Notes: generated from the sequence alone by a model not told the origin. 64,000 bases of DNA from Maribacter sp. PR1 (GCF_028464145.1 NZ_JAQPCG010000007.1:326345-390344); one strand, 5' to 3'; shown: positions 30,201 through 38,995, numbered from the stretch's first letter. Numbers and translations are program-made.

Positions 30201-30349
30201 CAAAGCCTACTGATGGAGCATATAAAGTATTCAATGAGTTATCTAATGATTTAGAGGTACAATTGAACAAATTACAAAGTATATTGGACCAAAACATAAG
30301 CAAAGTAAACATACTTTTAAAAAGTAAGGGCGTACCCACCTTGGAGTAA
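27254..30349 (+). CDS. secreted VPS10/BNR-repeat protein (sortilin-like propeller), glycosyl hydrolase-like
   Basis: A 1031-residue exported protein with a signal peptide (FCFTLGWTQ). It carries a large beta-propeller with about ten Asp-box/BNR motifs (TTDGGNEWKP, TTDGGKTWKH, SIDGGTTWEK, SIDGGQTWTD, SDDGGKTWEM, STDGGKTFDK, TRDGGKNWKD, HDYGKTWTK) over residues 35-720. A beta domain and a helical C-terminus (about 890-1030) follow. Homologues are usually labelled glycosyl hydrolase or VPS10 domain protein without demonstrated activity. I see no catalytic residues to assign. It follows the cytochrome-propeller gene after 192 bases without an obvious terminator. Confidence 0.85.
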   Translation: MYSISKLTLFFTLVFCFTLGWTQDNNPPIDSSFYEKLEWRNIGPERGGRSLGSAGSPSRPNEYYFGATGGGLWKTTDGGNEWKPVTDGQITSSSVGAVAIAETNPDIIYIGMGEVQLRGSITQGDGVYKTTDGGKTWKHLGLEETQAVSRIRIHPTNPDIVYVAALGHPYGDNEERGVFKSIDGGTTWEKVLYVSDKAGAVDLIIDRNNPSVLYASTWQVQRKAWKMWGGGPDCKLWKSIDGGQTWTDLTENPGMPKGPLGKIGVTVSPVDSNRVWAIVEANEGGVFRSDDGGKTWEMTNNERKLRQRAFYYSRIYADPLDKETVYGLNVDFWKSTDGGKTFDKEIKVPHGDNHDLWIDPNNPKRMISSNDGGGIVSVNGGETWTEENYITTQLYHVMATSDVPYHVAGAQQDNSTLAIPSDDWEHMQARGPNHGWYYAVGGGESGWITQHPTKPDIFYAGSQGALLTRYDRSNGQTRDIQVYPRFFSGEPASALPERWQWTFPIMFAPQDPNVMYTCSQHVWKTTDDGQSWEKISPDLTYADPTTLGKTGGVITMDMNGPEIYATVFALAPSFHDINTIWAGSDDGKIHITRDGGKNWKDITPKELPKFSRVSIIDESKHNPGTLYVAANRYQVDDRQPYVFKTHDYGKTWTKIINGISDGHFARAVREDPEREGLLFLATEHGVYFSMNDGDLWQSLQLELPDTPVRDLVIKDNDVVLGTHGRGFWILDDIQPLRQYAPDMKEQKAVLFQPENAIRGITDATIQYYLKEQLDTITIEIYDSKDSLIDSFSGSQPEYEVDPDLPYWLRGGSSKPTTAKGINTFTWDLRYPGATTFEGMIIWSARPARGPKAPLGTYKVKMKTGAFAKTYEFEIEMNPNLKGITKADLDEQFELANKIMNKTSAANAAVIKIREIKSVFEEKKSKFTAKEYNKTIAPFIEALKDVEEDLYQVKNQSNQDPLNFPIKLNNRLASLRRSVESGEAKPTDGAYKVFNELSNDLEVQLNKLQSILDQNISKVNILLKSKGVPTLE

Positions 30350-30387
30350 GAAGTTATACATTTGCCCATGTTCGGCGAACAAATACT

Positions 30388-30395
30388 TATTTTTG
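30388..30395 (+). promoter_or_regulatory. candidate -7 promoter element for rpe
   Basis: TATTTTTG fits TAnnTTTG and lies 25 bases before the rpe ATG. A TTG sits at 30362, about 23 bases upstream, slightly further than the usual -33 spacing. Confidence 0.45.
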
Positions 30396-30420
30396 TTGAG
30401 AACTCGTTAATACCTGAAAA

Positions 30421-31086
30421 ATGACCAAGACCAAGATTGCCCCATCACTGTTAGCAGCTGACTTCGGAAATTTACAACGTGATGTTGAAATGGTCAATAA
30501 AAGCGAAGCGGATTGGCATCATATTGATGTGATGGACGGTGTTTTTGTTCCAAACATTTCCTATGGGATGCCCGTAATTAAGGCTATTCAGAAATATGCT
30601 ACGAAACCTTTGGATGTTCACTTGATGATTGTTGATCCCAATCGATATATTGAAACTTTTGCCGCTTTGGGTGCTAAAATCCTAACCGTACATTATGAAG
30701 CTTGTACCCATTTGCACCGAACATTACAAACTATTAAAGCTAATGGAATGAAGACGGGTGTGGCCTTGAATCCACATACCAATATAAAGCTACTTGAAGA
30801 TATCATCAATGACATTGATATTGTATTGATCATGAGCGTAAACCCTGGGTTTGGTGGACAATCTTTTATAGAGAACACCTATAATAAGATAAAGGCCTTA
30901 AAAGAATTAATAACGAGAAAGGGTGCAAAAACAGAAATAGAGATAGATGGTGGTGTTACCTCCGCGAATGCAAAAAAGTTGGTAGAAGCGGGAGCCGATG
31001 TTCTGGTGGCAGGAAGTTTTGTTTTTAAAAGTGATAATCCTACGCAGACAATTTTAGATCTTATAAAAGCTACGGATATCCATTAA
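30421..31086 (+). CDS. rpe: ribulose-phosphate 3-epimerase
   Basis: A 221-residue TIM-barrel epimerase interconverting ribulose 5-phosphate and xylulose 5-phosphate in the pentose-phosphate pathway. Conserved elements are IAPSLLAADFGNL, WHHIDVMDGVFVPNISYG (metal-binding His and Asp), LDVHLMIVDP, VLIMSVNPGFGGQSFI (His/Met sheet and flexible loop), EIDGGV and VAGSFVF (phosphate loop). Length is normal. Confidence 0.96.
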   Translation: MTKTKIAPSLLAADFGNLQRDVEMVNKSEADWHHIDVMDGVFVPNISYGMPVIKAIQKYATKPLDVHLMIVDPNRYIETFAALGAKILTVHYEACTHLHRTLQTIKANGMKTGVALNPHTNIKLLEDIINDIDIVLIMSVNPGFGGQSFIENTYNKIKALKELITRKGAKTEIEIDGGVTSANAKKLVEAGADVLVAGSFVFKSDNPTQTILDLIKATDIH

Positions 31087-31130
31087 TTGAAAAAGTGACT
31101 AAACCACTTATAAATGGCCTAGTCACTTCT
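31085..31130 (-). terminator. terminator between rpe and the CBS gene
   Basis: A 9-bp stem (AAGTGACTA / TAGTCACTT) has an inner loop region. On the minus strand it is followed by a T run, so it fits best as the terminator of the CBS-domain gene and could also slow transcription from rpe. Confidence 0.75.
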
Positions 31131-31149
31131 TAAAAATAGCTCTATATTT

Positions 31150-31575
31150 TTAATATTGTTCCAATAAATATTTAATTAAATCTGTTGTTGTAACAATACC
31201 TACTAGTTTATCTTCGTCTACTACCGGTAGTGCATGAAACTCATTATGTGCCAATATTTCGGCGACTTCCTTAATTGTCGTACCTGAAGAAATACTCTTC
31301 AGATTTTTTGCCATTACCTGGGATATGTTAAACATATTATAAACAACGGTTTCCACATCAGAATCATCCTCGTAAGCGCCATCGGCAAAACTGATACGTA
31401 ACAAATCAGTTAGGCTCAGCATTCCTTTGATGTTTTCTCCTTCTACCACAGGAATATGACGAATATTATTTTCTTTGAACAAACGTTCGGCAGTTTCCAA
31501 GTCGTCATTACAATTTAATGTGACGATTTTTTGGGTCATTATCGTTGAAACGGGTACTCTGTGTCTTAAGCTCAT
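31150..31575 (-). CDS. tandem CBS-domain protein
   Basis: A 141-residue protein made only of two CBS domains: VSTIMTQKIVTLNCNDDLETAERLF ... HIPVVEGENIKGMLSLTDLL, and VMAKNLKSISSGTTIKEVAEIL ... ALPVVDEDKLVGIVTTTDLI. Such paired CBS modules bind adenine nucleotides (AMP, ATP, SAM or c-di-AMP) and usually regulate a partner, which is not evident here. It is divergent from ypdA across 173 bases. Confidence 0.92.
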   Translation of the reverse strand: MSLRHRVPVSTIMTQKIVTLNCNDDLETAERLFKENNIRHIPVVEGENIKGMLSLTDLLRISFADGAYEDDSDVETVVYNMFNISQVMAKNLKSISSGTTIKEVAEILAHNEFHALPVVDEDKLVGIVTTTDLIKYLLEQY

Positions 31576-31699
31576 CGTATTGGTTTTAAATGTTATCTAA
31601 ATTTCGTTTAAATAAAGCCCTTAAAGCATGATAAAAATCATGTTCAAAAAACTTTTTATCGACCCCTTAATCACCGAAATTATTCTTATTAAAAATACC

Positions 31700-31707
31700 T
31701 AGTTTTG
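31700..31707 (+). promoter_or_regulatory. candidate -7 promoter element for ypdA
   Basis: TAGTTTTG matches TAnnTTTG and lies 41 bases before the ypdA start. No -33 element is clear. Confidence 0.45.
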
Positions 31708-31748
31708 TATTTGGAAAAGTTATGATTCTACAGATTAAAAAAGCATAA

Positions 31749-32717
31749 ATGAGTTTATTGGATATTGTAGTTGTTGGAGGAGGGCCCATAGGCATAGCTT
31801 GTGGCCTAGAGGCAAAGAAGAAAGGGCTTTCCTATGTGATTCTGGAAAAAGGTCCCATAGTAAATTCCTTATTCCACTATCCTTCGAACATGCAGTTCTT
31901 CTCCTCTTCCGAAAAACTAGAAATAGATGAAATTCCATTTATCAGCAAAGAGGCGAAACCTAAAAAAGACGAAGCCTTGGAATATTACAGAAGAATTGTA
32001 ACCTCCAATAAATTGGATATCCATCTTTTTGAGAAAGTACTAAATGTAAATAAAATTGATAGTTCCTTTATTGTAAAAACCAACAAGGCCGAGTATACGG
32101 GTAAGAACGTCATTGTAGCTACTGGCTTTTATGACCTACCCAATTTACTGAATATTCCAGGGGAAGAATTGGAAAAAGTGTCTCATTATTATGACAACCC
32201 TCATTATTATGCCGGTCAAAAAATTGCAGTCATAGGAGCGAGCAACAGTGCTATCGATGCAGCATTGGAATGTTGGAGAAAAGGCGCAGAGGTTACACTA
32301 ATTGTAAGAGGGCCTGAAGTAGGTCAAAGGGTAAAATATTGGGTAAGACCTGATATTATTAATAGAATAGAGGAAGAGAGTATCGAAGCTTACTTTAACA
32401 GCACCGTGAAGTCCATTAAAGAAGATTCAATCGAAATTATCAATTCGAAAGGAGAAACGACAAGTATTCCAAACGATTTTGTTCTTGCCCTTACTGGCTA
32501 CAAACCCAATTTTAAGTTCTTGAAAAAATTAGGCGTAAACCTTTCCAATGACGAAAAAAAACTGCCGGAATACAATCAGGAAACCATGGAGACCAATGTC
32601 AAAAATCTTTATTTGGCAGGAGTAATCTGTGGGGGTATGGAAACCCATAAGTGGTTTATTGAAAACTCAAGAATCCATGCGAAAATGATTATTGAAGCTA
32701 TATTGGACAAAAAATAG
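31749..32717 (+). CDS. ypdA: YpdA-family bacillithiol disulfide reductase
   Basis: A 322-residue flavoprotein of the thioredoxin-reductase fold without the redox CxxC, as is normal for YpdA. The FAD site is IVVVGGGPIGIACGLEA, the YpdA-specific segment is FHYPSNMQFFSSSEKLEI, the NADPH site is IAVIGASNSAIDAALE, and the C-terminal FAD motif is NLYLAGVICGGMETHKWFIEN. It reduces bacillithiol disulfide with NADPH, implying that this organism makes bacillithiol. It is convergent with the efflux operon. Confidence 0.92.
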   Translation: MSLLDIVVVGGGPIGIACGLEAKKKGLSYVILEKGPIVNSLFHYPSNMQFFSSSEKLEIDEIPFISKEAKPKKDEALEYYRRIVTSNKLDIHLFEKVLNVNKIDSSFIVKTNKAEYTGKNVIVATGFYDLPNLLNIPGEELEKVSHYYDNPHYYAGQKIAVIGASNSAIDAALECWRKGAEVTLIVRGPEVGQRVKYWVRPDIINRIEEESIEAYFNSTVKSIKEDSIEIINSKGETTSIPNDFVLALTGYKPNFKFLKKLGVNLSNDEKKLPEYNQETMETNVKNLYLAGVICGGMETHKWFIENSRIHAKMIIEAILDKK

Positions 32718-32734
32718 AAGTTGCCATTTATGAC

Positions 32735-34144
32735 TTAGTTCCACCCACCTCCCAAGGCTAAATACAAATCTACAATAGACTGTAATTTGTTGTTTTTTGT
32801 TGCGATAAGGTCCAGATTGGTATTTAATGCATTTTGTCTTGCATTTAAAACTTCTAAATAATTGGCCAATCCGTTATCCAATAATTCTTGGGAGTAATCA
32901 CGAGCCAACATATAAGCTTCATATTCTTTTTCCTTCACCCGTATCTTGTTCATAGCTGCTCTATAGGAATACAAAGCATCTGAAACCTCTTTTGATGCCT
33001 TTAATAATACGTATTCAAAATCCAATTTCGCTTGTTCCTGTTGGGCTTTGCTAACCTCGTACTGCGTTCTAATTCTTCGCCCATTAAAAATAGGTTGTGT
33101 AAGTCCCCCCACTATACTGGCAAACAAAGAGCTAGAATCGAACAATTTGTTAAAATCCAGACTTTGAAGTCCTCCATTGGCAGTTAGCGTTAAGGAAGGA
33201 TAGAAATTACTTCTCGCAACATTAGTTAGCTCAAAAGAGTTTATCAATGCATATTCCGCGGACAGAACATCGGGTCTATTGGCTAGTAATTGAGTGGGTA
33301 CCCCGACTTTTAAAGGAGTACTAATGACCTGTTCTTCCAAGGAACTTCTTATTATTTCTTTAGGTTCACTCCCCAAAATCAAGGACAAACTATTTTCTAT
33401 AAGTTGGACTGAGTTTTCCAAATCAATTAGAAGAGCTTCAGCAGTATATAACTGGGCCTCAGTTTGTTTAACGGCTACCTCTGTAACATTTCCGGACTCC
33501 TTCAAAGCTTTGGTAGTTTCTAAACCGCTAGATCGGGTTTCAATGGTCAGCTTCGTTATTCGTATCTGTTCATCCAACGATAGAAGTTGGTAGTACAAAG
33601 TGGCAATATTGCCCACTAAAGTACTTTTAACGGCTTTATGAGCGGCTACGGATTGTAAATAACTGGCTTCGAAAGCTCTTTTATTACTCCTTATTTTTCC
33701 CCAAACATCCGCCTCCCAAGATAGGCCTCCACTCACTTGATACTGGTCCAAAGCATCAAACTGCCCTCCAAATTGGCTATTGGATGATAGCTCATTATGA
33801 GAATATTGGGCTGTAGCATTCAATGTTGGAAAATATCCCTGTTTACCTTGTCTTAAATAAGCGTCGGAAATAAGTATGCGTTGAATGGCCTTTCTAATAT
33901 CAATATTATTCTCTAGGCCTTCCTCAATATATCCTTGAAGATATGAATCCGTAAATAATTCTTTCCATGAAATTGTTGCCAAGGAAATACTGTCCTTTTG
34001 TAAAGAGTCCGTTCTAAAGTATTGTGCATCCAAAATTATATCTTCCGGTCTTTCATAGGTTTTGGCCGAAAAGCATGACACTAAGAACAAAGGCAATATA
34101 GCAATAAAACCAACTTTCATATATTTTGATAATCCCATATACAT
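32735..34144 (-). CDS. outer-membrane efflux lipoprotein of a tripartite RND pump (TolC/NodT family)
   Basis: A 469-residue TolC-type channel with a lipoprotein signal (LPLFLVSC) and two outer membrane efflux repeats with long coiled-coil helices (about residues 70-260 and 290-460). Family landmarks include PTLNATAQYSHN, LSWEADVWGKIRS, LANRPDVLSAEYAL and YLEVLNARQNALNT. The frame overlaps the RND gene if read from its first Met. The ATG at 34144 starts four bases after the RND stop and is preferred; Met at 34120 would fit the signal peptide equally. It is the last gene of the efflux operon. Confidence 0.92.
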   Translation of the reverse strand: MYMGLSKYMKVGFIAILPLFLVSCFSAKTYERPEDIILDAQYFRTDSLQKDSISLATISWKELFTDSYLQGYIEEGLENNIDIRKAIQRILISDAYLRQGKQGYFPTLNATAQYSHNELSSNSQFGGQFDALDQYQVSGGLSWEADVWGKIRSNKRAFEASYLQSVAAHKAVKSTLVGNIATLYYQLLSLDEQIRITKLTIETRSSGLETTKALKESGNVTEVAVKQTEAQLYTAEALLIDLENSVQLIENSLSLILGSEPKEIIRSSLEEQVISTPLKVGVPTQLLANRPDVLSAEYALINSFELTNVARSNFYPSLTLTANGGLQSLDFNKLFDSSSLFASIVGGLTQPIFNGRRIRTQYEVSKAQQEQAKLDFEYVLLKASKEVSDALYSYRAAMNKIRVKEKEYEAYMLARDYSQELLDNGLANYLEVLNARQNALNTNLDLIATKNNKLQSIVDLYLALGGGWN

Positions 34145-34148
34145 CTTA

Positions 34149-37100
34149 TTATTCGGCTTCTTGGACTTTTTCAAATTTTGGTGTCCCTGACACTTTTTCC
34201 TGTAACCATTGGAAGAAAATAAACAGGGTCGGTATCACAAAAACACCAATTACGGTACCGATCAATAAACCACCTACAGCTCCCGTTCCAATAGACCTGT
34301 TTCCTTCCGCACCTACCCCATTGGCTAAAGCTAATGGCATCAAACCAAGAATAAAGGCAAATGAGGTCATTAAAATAGGTCGTAATCTTGATTCAGCTCC
34401 TTCTACAGCCGCATCTAAAATACTAAGGCCATGCTTTCGCCGCTGTAGGGCAAACTCAACAATTAGAATCGCATTTTTGGCTAGTAAGCCAAGGAGCATT
34501 ATCAGAGCAATCTGAAAATAAATATTATTTTGAAGTCCGGCCAATTGAGTGGTAAAATAAGCTCCAAAGACACCCAGTGGTAAAGAAAAAAGCACTGAGA
34601 ACGGTATCAAATAGCTTTCGTACTGTGCGGCGAGAAGAAAATATACAAAAACGAGAGATAGCAAAAAGATGGTTGTGGTCTGATTACCGGCATTCACTTC
34701 TTCCCTTGTCAATCCGGAATAGGCAACCGAAAAGGTAGTAGGCAAGGACTTTGCGACTTCCTCTACGGCTTTAATCGCGTCACCTGAACTATAACCTGGA
34801 TTGGTGGCAGCGGTTATCTTGGTCGAATTAAATAGGTTAAACCTAGTAACCGATTGAGGTCCATAAACCCGTTCTAAACTGATGAATTCGGTAATGGGGG
34901 TCATTACTCCTGCATTTGTTCTAACGAACATCTGATCAAGATTATCCCGATCTGATCTATCTTCGGGCAATGCTTGTACATACACACGATATTGCTTTCC
35001 AAATCTGGAGAAGTCCGCCGCAAATATACTCCCGATGTACCCTTGAAGGGTAGCGAAAATACTACTCACCGATACCCCAAGTTCCTTCGCCCTAGGGACA
35101 TTAATTTCAAGTTCATATTGGGGATATCCGGTATCAAATGATGATTGCGCATACTGTATTTCAGGTCTCTGTGATAGATTGGCAATAAACTCTTTGTTTA
35201 TGTTGTCCAAATCGGTAAAACTTCCACTGGTACGATCCAAAAGGTTTACCTCTACACCAGATGAACGGCCAAAACCAGGGATACTAGGGGGAGAAAAAAA
35301 TACAATATTGGCTTCTGGAATTGTGGCGGCAACCCCGAACATTTTCGCAGTGATTGCTTCCATGGACAAGGAGTCAGCACCTCTTTCATCCCAATCTTTT
35401 AATCGAACAAATCCTAATCCATAATTACTCCCTGCTCCTCCAAGAAAGCTTCTCCCTTCAATAACTGAACCATCCAGTACACCAGGAATTTGCTTTATTT
35501 TTGAATACAGTTCCTCGTTTACCTCATGCGTTCTATCTATAGAGGAGCCCGGAGGTAACTCAATATTCATAAATACGATTCCCCGATCTTCATCTGGAAC
35601 AAAACCGGTTTTCACCACACTGGACGACCACCAAATACCTGCAAGTGCCAATACCAAAATTAAGACGGTAACCCATTTATGGGTATATAGGAAATGGACC
35701 GAACGTCCATATTTCTGCGTCGTTGCTTTAAAGCCTGAATTAAAGGCATCAAAGAAACGCTGCATAAAATTCTTCTTAGCATCCTTTTCTTCAGTATGTG
35801 GCTTTAAAAACAATGCACACAATGCAGGACTTAAGGTAAGGGCATTAACGGCTGAAATTATTATCGCTACGATTAAAGTAACCCCAAACTGTTCGTAAAA
35901 CACCCCGGTAGGTCCCTGTACAAAGGTTACAGGAATAAAAACAGCGGCCATCACCAAAGTAATGGAGATAATAGCTCCGGATATTTCGCTCATCGCAGTT
36001 ACGGTTGCCTTCTTTGCATCCTTAGCTCCCCCATCGAGTTTGGCATGAACAGCTTCTACGACAACTATTGCATCATCCACTACGATACCAATGGCCAATA
36101 CCAAGGCAAAAAGTGTCAATAAATTAATAGAATATCCAAAAAGGTTAAGAAAGAAAAATGTTCCAATGATTGACACGGGGACCGCTATTGCGGGAATTAA
36201 AGTCGACCTGAAATCCTGTAGAAATATGAATACGACCAAGAAAACCAATAAAAAGGCTTCGACTAAAGTACTAACCACTTTTTCAATGGAAGCGTTCAAG
36301 AAATTATTGGTATTGTAAGGCACAAAAATATTAATACCAGCGGGTAGATCCTGTCTAACTTGTTCCAGCCTATTTTCAATTTCAAGAATTATATCACGGG
36401 CGTTGGAACCCTTCGTCTGATAAATACCCATGTTAACCGCAGGGTACCCAGCTGTCATGGAGCTAGCGGAATAAGACTGTGCTCCCAGTTCGATTTCGGC
36501 GATATCGGAAAGTCGTAGAAATCGACCATTGTCCAAAGCTTTAACTACTATATTGCTGTACTGCTCTTGTGTTTTAAATCGTCCACCATATTTAATCACA
36601 TAACTAAAAGCTTCTCCATCATTTTCACCAAGAGAACCGGCTGCTGCTTCCAAACTTTGCTCACTAAGTACGGCAACAACATCAGATGGAATTAAACTAT
36701 AGGCAGCCAACTTTTCGGGTTGTAACCATATTCGCATCGCGTAGTCCTTTGACCCAAATACATTTACGTTACCTACACCATCTACTCTTTGTATTTCAGG
36801 GATAACGTTAATTTTTAAGTAATTCTGGACAAAGGTTTCATCGTAATCAGGATTTGTACTATAAAACGACATGAACATAAGCGCACTTGTCTGTTGTTTT
36901 TGCGTTGTGACACCGGTCTGGATTACAGCCTGAGGTAAAAGTGAATTTGCTCTTGCCACCCGGTTCTGTACGTTAACGGCAGCAATATCCGGGTCTACTT
37001 CCTGATCAAAGAAAACGTCAATAGTCGCCGTTCCACTATTGGTTGCCGTGGATGTTAAATAGGTCATCCCCTCTACTCCATTGATTTGTTCTTCCAACGG

Positions 37101-37289
37101 AATAATAACACTTTCCAAAATGGTCTCAGCATTGGCTCCTGGGTAATTTGCGCTTACACTAATTGTTGGGGGAGCAATATCGGGGTATTGTGTTATGGGT
37201 AAAGTCGTTAATCCAAGTAATCCTAAAATGACGATAATAATTGAAATTACCGTTGAAAGCACTGGTCGTTCAATAAACTTCTCTAGCAT
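34149..37289 (-). CDS. RND efflux transporter permease (HAE1/AcrB family)
   Basis: A 1046-residue inner-membrane proton antiporter. It starts with the typical MLEKFIERPVLSTVISII and carries two six-helix bundles. The proton-relay aspartates are in LFALVLAIGIVVDDAIVVVE (helix 4), with the helix-10 counterpart near MLLGLLAKNAILIVEFA. Porter-domain motifs (QNRVARANSLLPQAV, GFVPDEDRGI) are present. It is of the hydrophobe/amphiphile exporter type, so drugs or detergents are likely substrates. It lies between the adaptor and outer-membrane genes. Confidence 0.95.
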   Translation of the reverse strand: MLEKFIERPVLSTVISIIIVILGLLGLTTLPITQYPDIAPPTISVSANYPGANAETILESVIIPLEEQINGVEGMTYLTSTATNSGTATIDVFFDQEVDPDIAAVNVQNRVARANSLLPQAVIQTGVTTQKQQTSALMFMSFYSTNPDYDETFVQNYLKINVIPEIQRVDGVGNVNVFGSKDYAMRIWLQPEKLAAYSLIPSDVVAVLSEQSLEAAAGSLGENDGEAFSYVIKYGGRFKTQEQYSNIVVKALDNGRFLRLSDIAEIELGAQSYSASSMTAGYPAVNMGIYQTKGSNARDIILEIENRLEQVRQDLPAGINIFVPYNTNNFLNASIEKVVSTLVEAFLLVFLVVFIFLQDFRSTLIPAIAVPVSIIGTFFFLNLFGYSINLLTLFALVLAIGIVVDDAIVVVEAVHAKLDGGAKDAKKATVTAMSEISGAIISITLVMAAVFIPVTFVQGPTGVFYEQFGVTLIVAIIISAVNALTLSPALCALFLKPHTEEKDAKKNFMQRFFDAFNSGFKATTQKYGRSVHFLYTHKWVTVLILVLALAGIWWSSSVVKTGFVPDEDRGIVFMNIELPPGSSIDRTHEVNEELYSKIKQIPGVLDGSVIEGRSFLGGAGSNYGLGFVRLKDWDERGADSLSMEAITAKMFGVAATIPEANIVFFSPPSIPGFGRSSGVEVNLLDRTSGSFTDLDNINKEFIANLSQRPEIQYAQSSFDTGYPQYELEINVPRAKELGVSVSSIFATLQGYIGSIFAADFSRFGKQYRVYVQALPEDRSDRDNLDQMFVRTNAGVMTPITEFISLERVYGPQSVTRFNLFNSTKITAATNPGYSSGDAIKAVEEVAKSLPTTFSVAYSGLTREEVNAGNQTTTIFLLSLVFVYFLLAAQYESYLIPFSVLFSLPLGVFGAYFTTQLAGLQNNIYFQIALIMLLGLLAKNAILIVEFALQRRKHGLSILDAAVEGAESRLRPILMTSFAFILGLMPLALANGVGAEGNRSIGTGAVGGLLIGTVIGVFVIPTLFIFFQWLQEKVSGTPKFEKVQEAE

Positions 37290-37317
37290 ACTTTAACTAT
37301 TTTCGGTGATTCAATTC

Positions 37318-38439
37318 TTATCTAAATAATTTTCTAATTGGCTTTGCCACACTATCAAAAGGAATTTGACGAGGAATAATCTTGGAATCGCCCCTTAATT
37401 TATCAATGCCCAACCCTATAATTTGGTCTCCTTTATGTATACCACTTTCAACTAAGTATAGATTTTCTACCTCATTAAGCACATCAATACTCTTGGCGAC
37501 GGCAGTACTATCCGGATTAACTTGGTAAACATAGACATTGCCCTGTCGTTCAAAAGTACTTTCCTTGGGTACTACTATAATATCCCGATACTTTTTAGGT
37601 ATTCTTATTCTGGCACTGTTCCCGTTGGTTAGGATTCGAGAGGGATTATCAAACTTGGCCCTAAACGTTATCGCTCCAGTTGCTTGATCAACTTGAGAAT
37701 TTATAGTTTCTATTCTTCCTTTTTCATTATAAACCCTTCCATTAGCCAAAATCAACTCCACTTCCGGCAGATTTTTTATTTTTTCATCGATATTGTTCCC
37801 CTTGGTATCCTGAATAAAATCAAGATAATCCTTCTCATTCATCGAAAAGTATGCAAATACTTCACTTATATCCGCAACAATAGTCAAAGGTTGGGTGTTG
37901 GTTGGACTGACAAGTGCTCCACGCCTAAAACGTATAGAACCCACAAAACCATCTACAGGGCTTTTAATGCTTCCATAATTGATGTTAGCATTAATAGAAT
38001 TATAGCTGCTTTTGGCCTGCTGTAATTTGGCTTTTGCAGTTTCCAATTGCACATTGCTAATGATGTTTTTCTCTACTAAAGGCATCAATTTATCAACCTC
38101 CACTTGGGCAGCGTTCACATTGGCCGCGGCCGCTGCAGCGTCTTGGCTTAGGGATTGTGTTTCCAATTTAAACAAGGTTTCCCCTTTTCGTACTTTTTGG
38201 CCTTCATCTACAAGTACATCGATTATGTATCCGGAGATTTTAGCACGTACTTCACTATTAATTATTCCTTCTACACTTGCTGGGTAAGTAGTAAAAGAAG
38301 TAATATCCTTTGTGGGTATTTCAATGACCTGAAAAGATGGAGCTGCTGCTTGACTATTATTGTTTCCAGAAGACTCCCCGCCGCAAGAAATCAGCAGAAT
38401 TACCGGAAATAATAGAATTAGAAAGTATTTTTTTTTCAT
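37318..38439 (-). CDS. RND efflux periplasmic adaptor (membrane fusion protein)
   Basis: A 373-residue AcrA-type lipoprotein (LLISCGG, Cys19) linking the RND pump and the outer-membrane channel. The order is N-terminal beta-barrel strand, biotinyl-lipoyl half (ISGYIIDVLVDEGQKVRKGETLFKL), alpha-helical hairpin (about residues 95-150), second lipoyl half (IKSPVDGFVGSIRFRRGALV), and C-terminal barrel (ATGAITFRAKFDNPSRIL). It starts 19 bases after the regulator gene. Confidence 0.94.
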   Translation of the reverse strand: MKKKYFLILLFPVILLISCGGESSGNNNSQAAAPSFQVIEIPTKDITSFTTYPASVEGIINSEVRAKISGYIIDVLVDEGQKVRKGETLFKLETQSLSQDAAAAAANVNAAQVEVDKLMPLVEKNIISNVQLETAKAKLQQAKSSYNSINANINYGSIKSPVDGFVGSIRFRRGALVSPTNTQPLTIVADISEVFAYFSMNEKDYLDFIQDTKGNNIDEKIKNLPEVELILANGRVYNEKGRIETINSQVDQATGAITFRAKFDNPSRILTNGNSARIRIPKKYRDIIVVPKESTFERQGNVYVYQVNPDSTAVAKSIDVLNEVENLYLVESGIHKGDQIIGLGIDKLRGDSKIIPRQIPFDSVAKPIRKLFR

Positions 38440-38458
38440 TTAGATCGGGTATTAATTT

Positions 38459-38944
38459 TTAGTTCTGTTCTTTAAAATCCTTAATCCTTTCAAGGGTCTG
38501 TTCAATGTTTTTTTTCTCCTGCTCCAGAAAAACATGAAAAATGCTTCCTAGATATCCCTTTTTTCTATAATTCTCTGGATTATTTTTTTTATTAAAATCA
38601 TTTATTTTTTCAGTAAGTTCAAGATCAGCTTTGATAGTCCCATACTGTTCCTTAAGCATATTCTGTATAAAGCTACCGGAACTCCTAAAATATCTTTTTC
38701 GTTCCCCCGGCTTTGTATAGTACTCTACAAATTTTAACTGTTGTAAAAGGTTAAGGCTGGTAGAAACAGAACTCTTACTTGCCTGCGTAATTTCCATAAG
38801 CTCTTCAAAGGTATAACCCTCCAAGGAGGACAAAACCATTATACCATATACCCTGGCAGACAAGGGTGGTAAATTGTGCCGCTTTTCAAAATAGAGACCG
38901 GCCTCCTCAATTAAATTCTTTTTATGTTTCGAACAAAGGTCCAT
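38459..38944 (-). CDS. GbsR/MarR-family transcriptional regulator of the efflux operon
   Basis: A 161-residue winged-helix regulator. It shows LSARVYGIMVLSSLEGYTFEELMEITQASKSSVSTSLNLLQQL, the GbsR-type helix-turn-helix, then a wing (VEYYTKPGERKRYF) and a helical dimerisation C-terminus. It heads the operon regulator, adaptor, pump, outer-membrane channel. A palindrome lies just upstream of its start, over its presumed promoter, so autorepression with release by a pump substrate is likely but not shown. Confidence 0.9.
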   Translation of the reverse strand: MDLCSKHKKNLIEEAGLYFEKRHNLPPLSARVYGIMVLSSLEGYTFEELMEITQASKSSVSTSLNLLQQLKFVEYYTKPGERKRYFRSSGSFIQNMLKEQYGTIKADLELTEKINDFNKKNNPENYRKKGYLGSIFHVFLEQEKKNIEQTLERIKDFKEQN

Positions 38945-38961
38945 TCATGCAGGTTAAGTAC

Positions 38962-38969
38962 CAAAATTA
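38962..38969 (-). promoter_or_regulatory. candidate -7 promoter element of the efflux operon
   Basis: On the minus strand this reads TAATTTTG, an exact TAnnTTTG match 18 bases before the regulator start. The adjacent palindrome at 38978-38995 occupies the spacer upstream of it. Confidence 0.5.
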
Positions 38970-38977
38970 AATGATCA

Positions 38978-38995
38978 GTTCGGTTTGTTCCGAAC
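38978..38995. promoter_or_regulatory. candidate operator: 6-bp inverted repeat GTTCGG-N6-CCGAAC
   Basis: A perfect inverted repeat (GTTCGG TTTGTT CCGAAC) lies 34 bases upstream of the GbsR/MarR gene and immediately upstream of its -7 box. Position and symmetry suit a dimeric winged-helix repressor. Confidence 0.6.
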
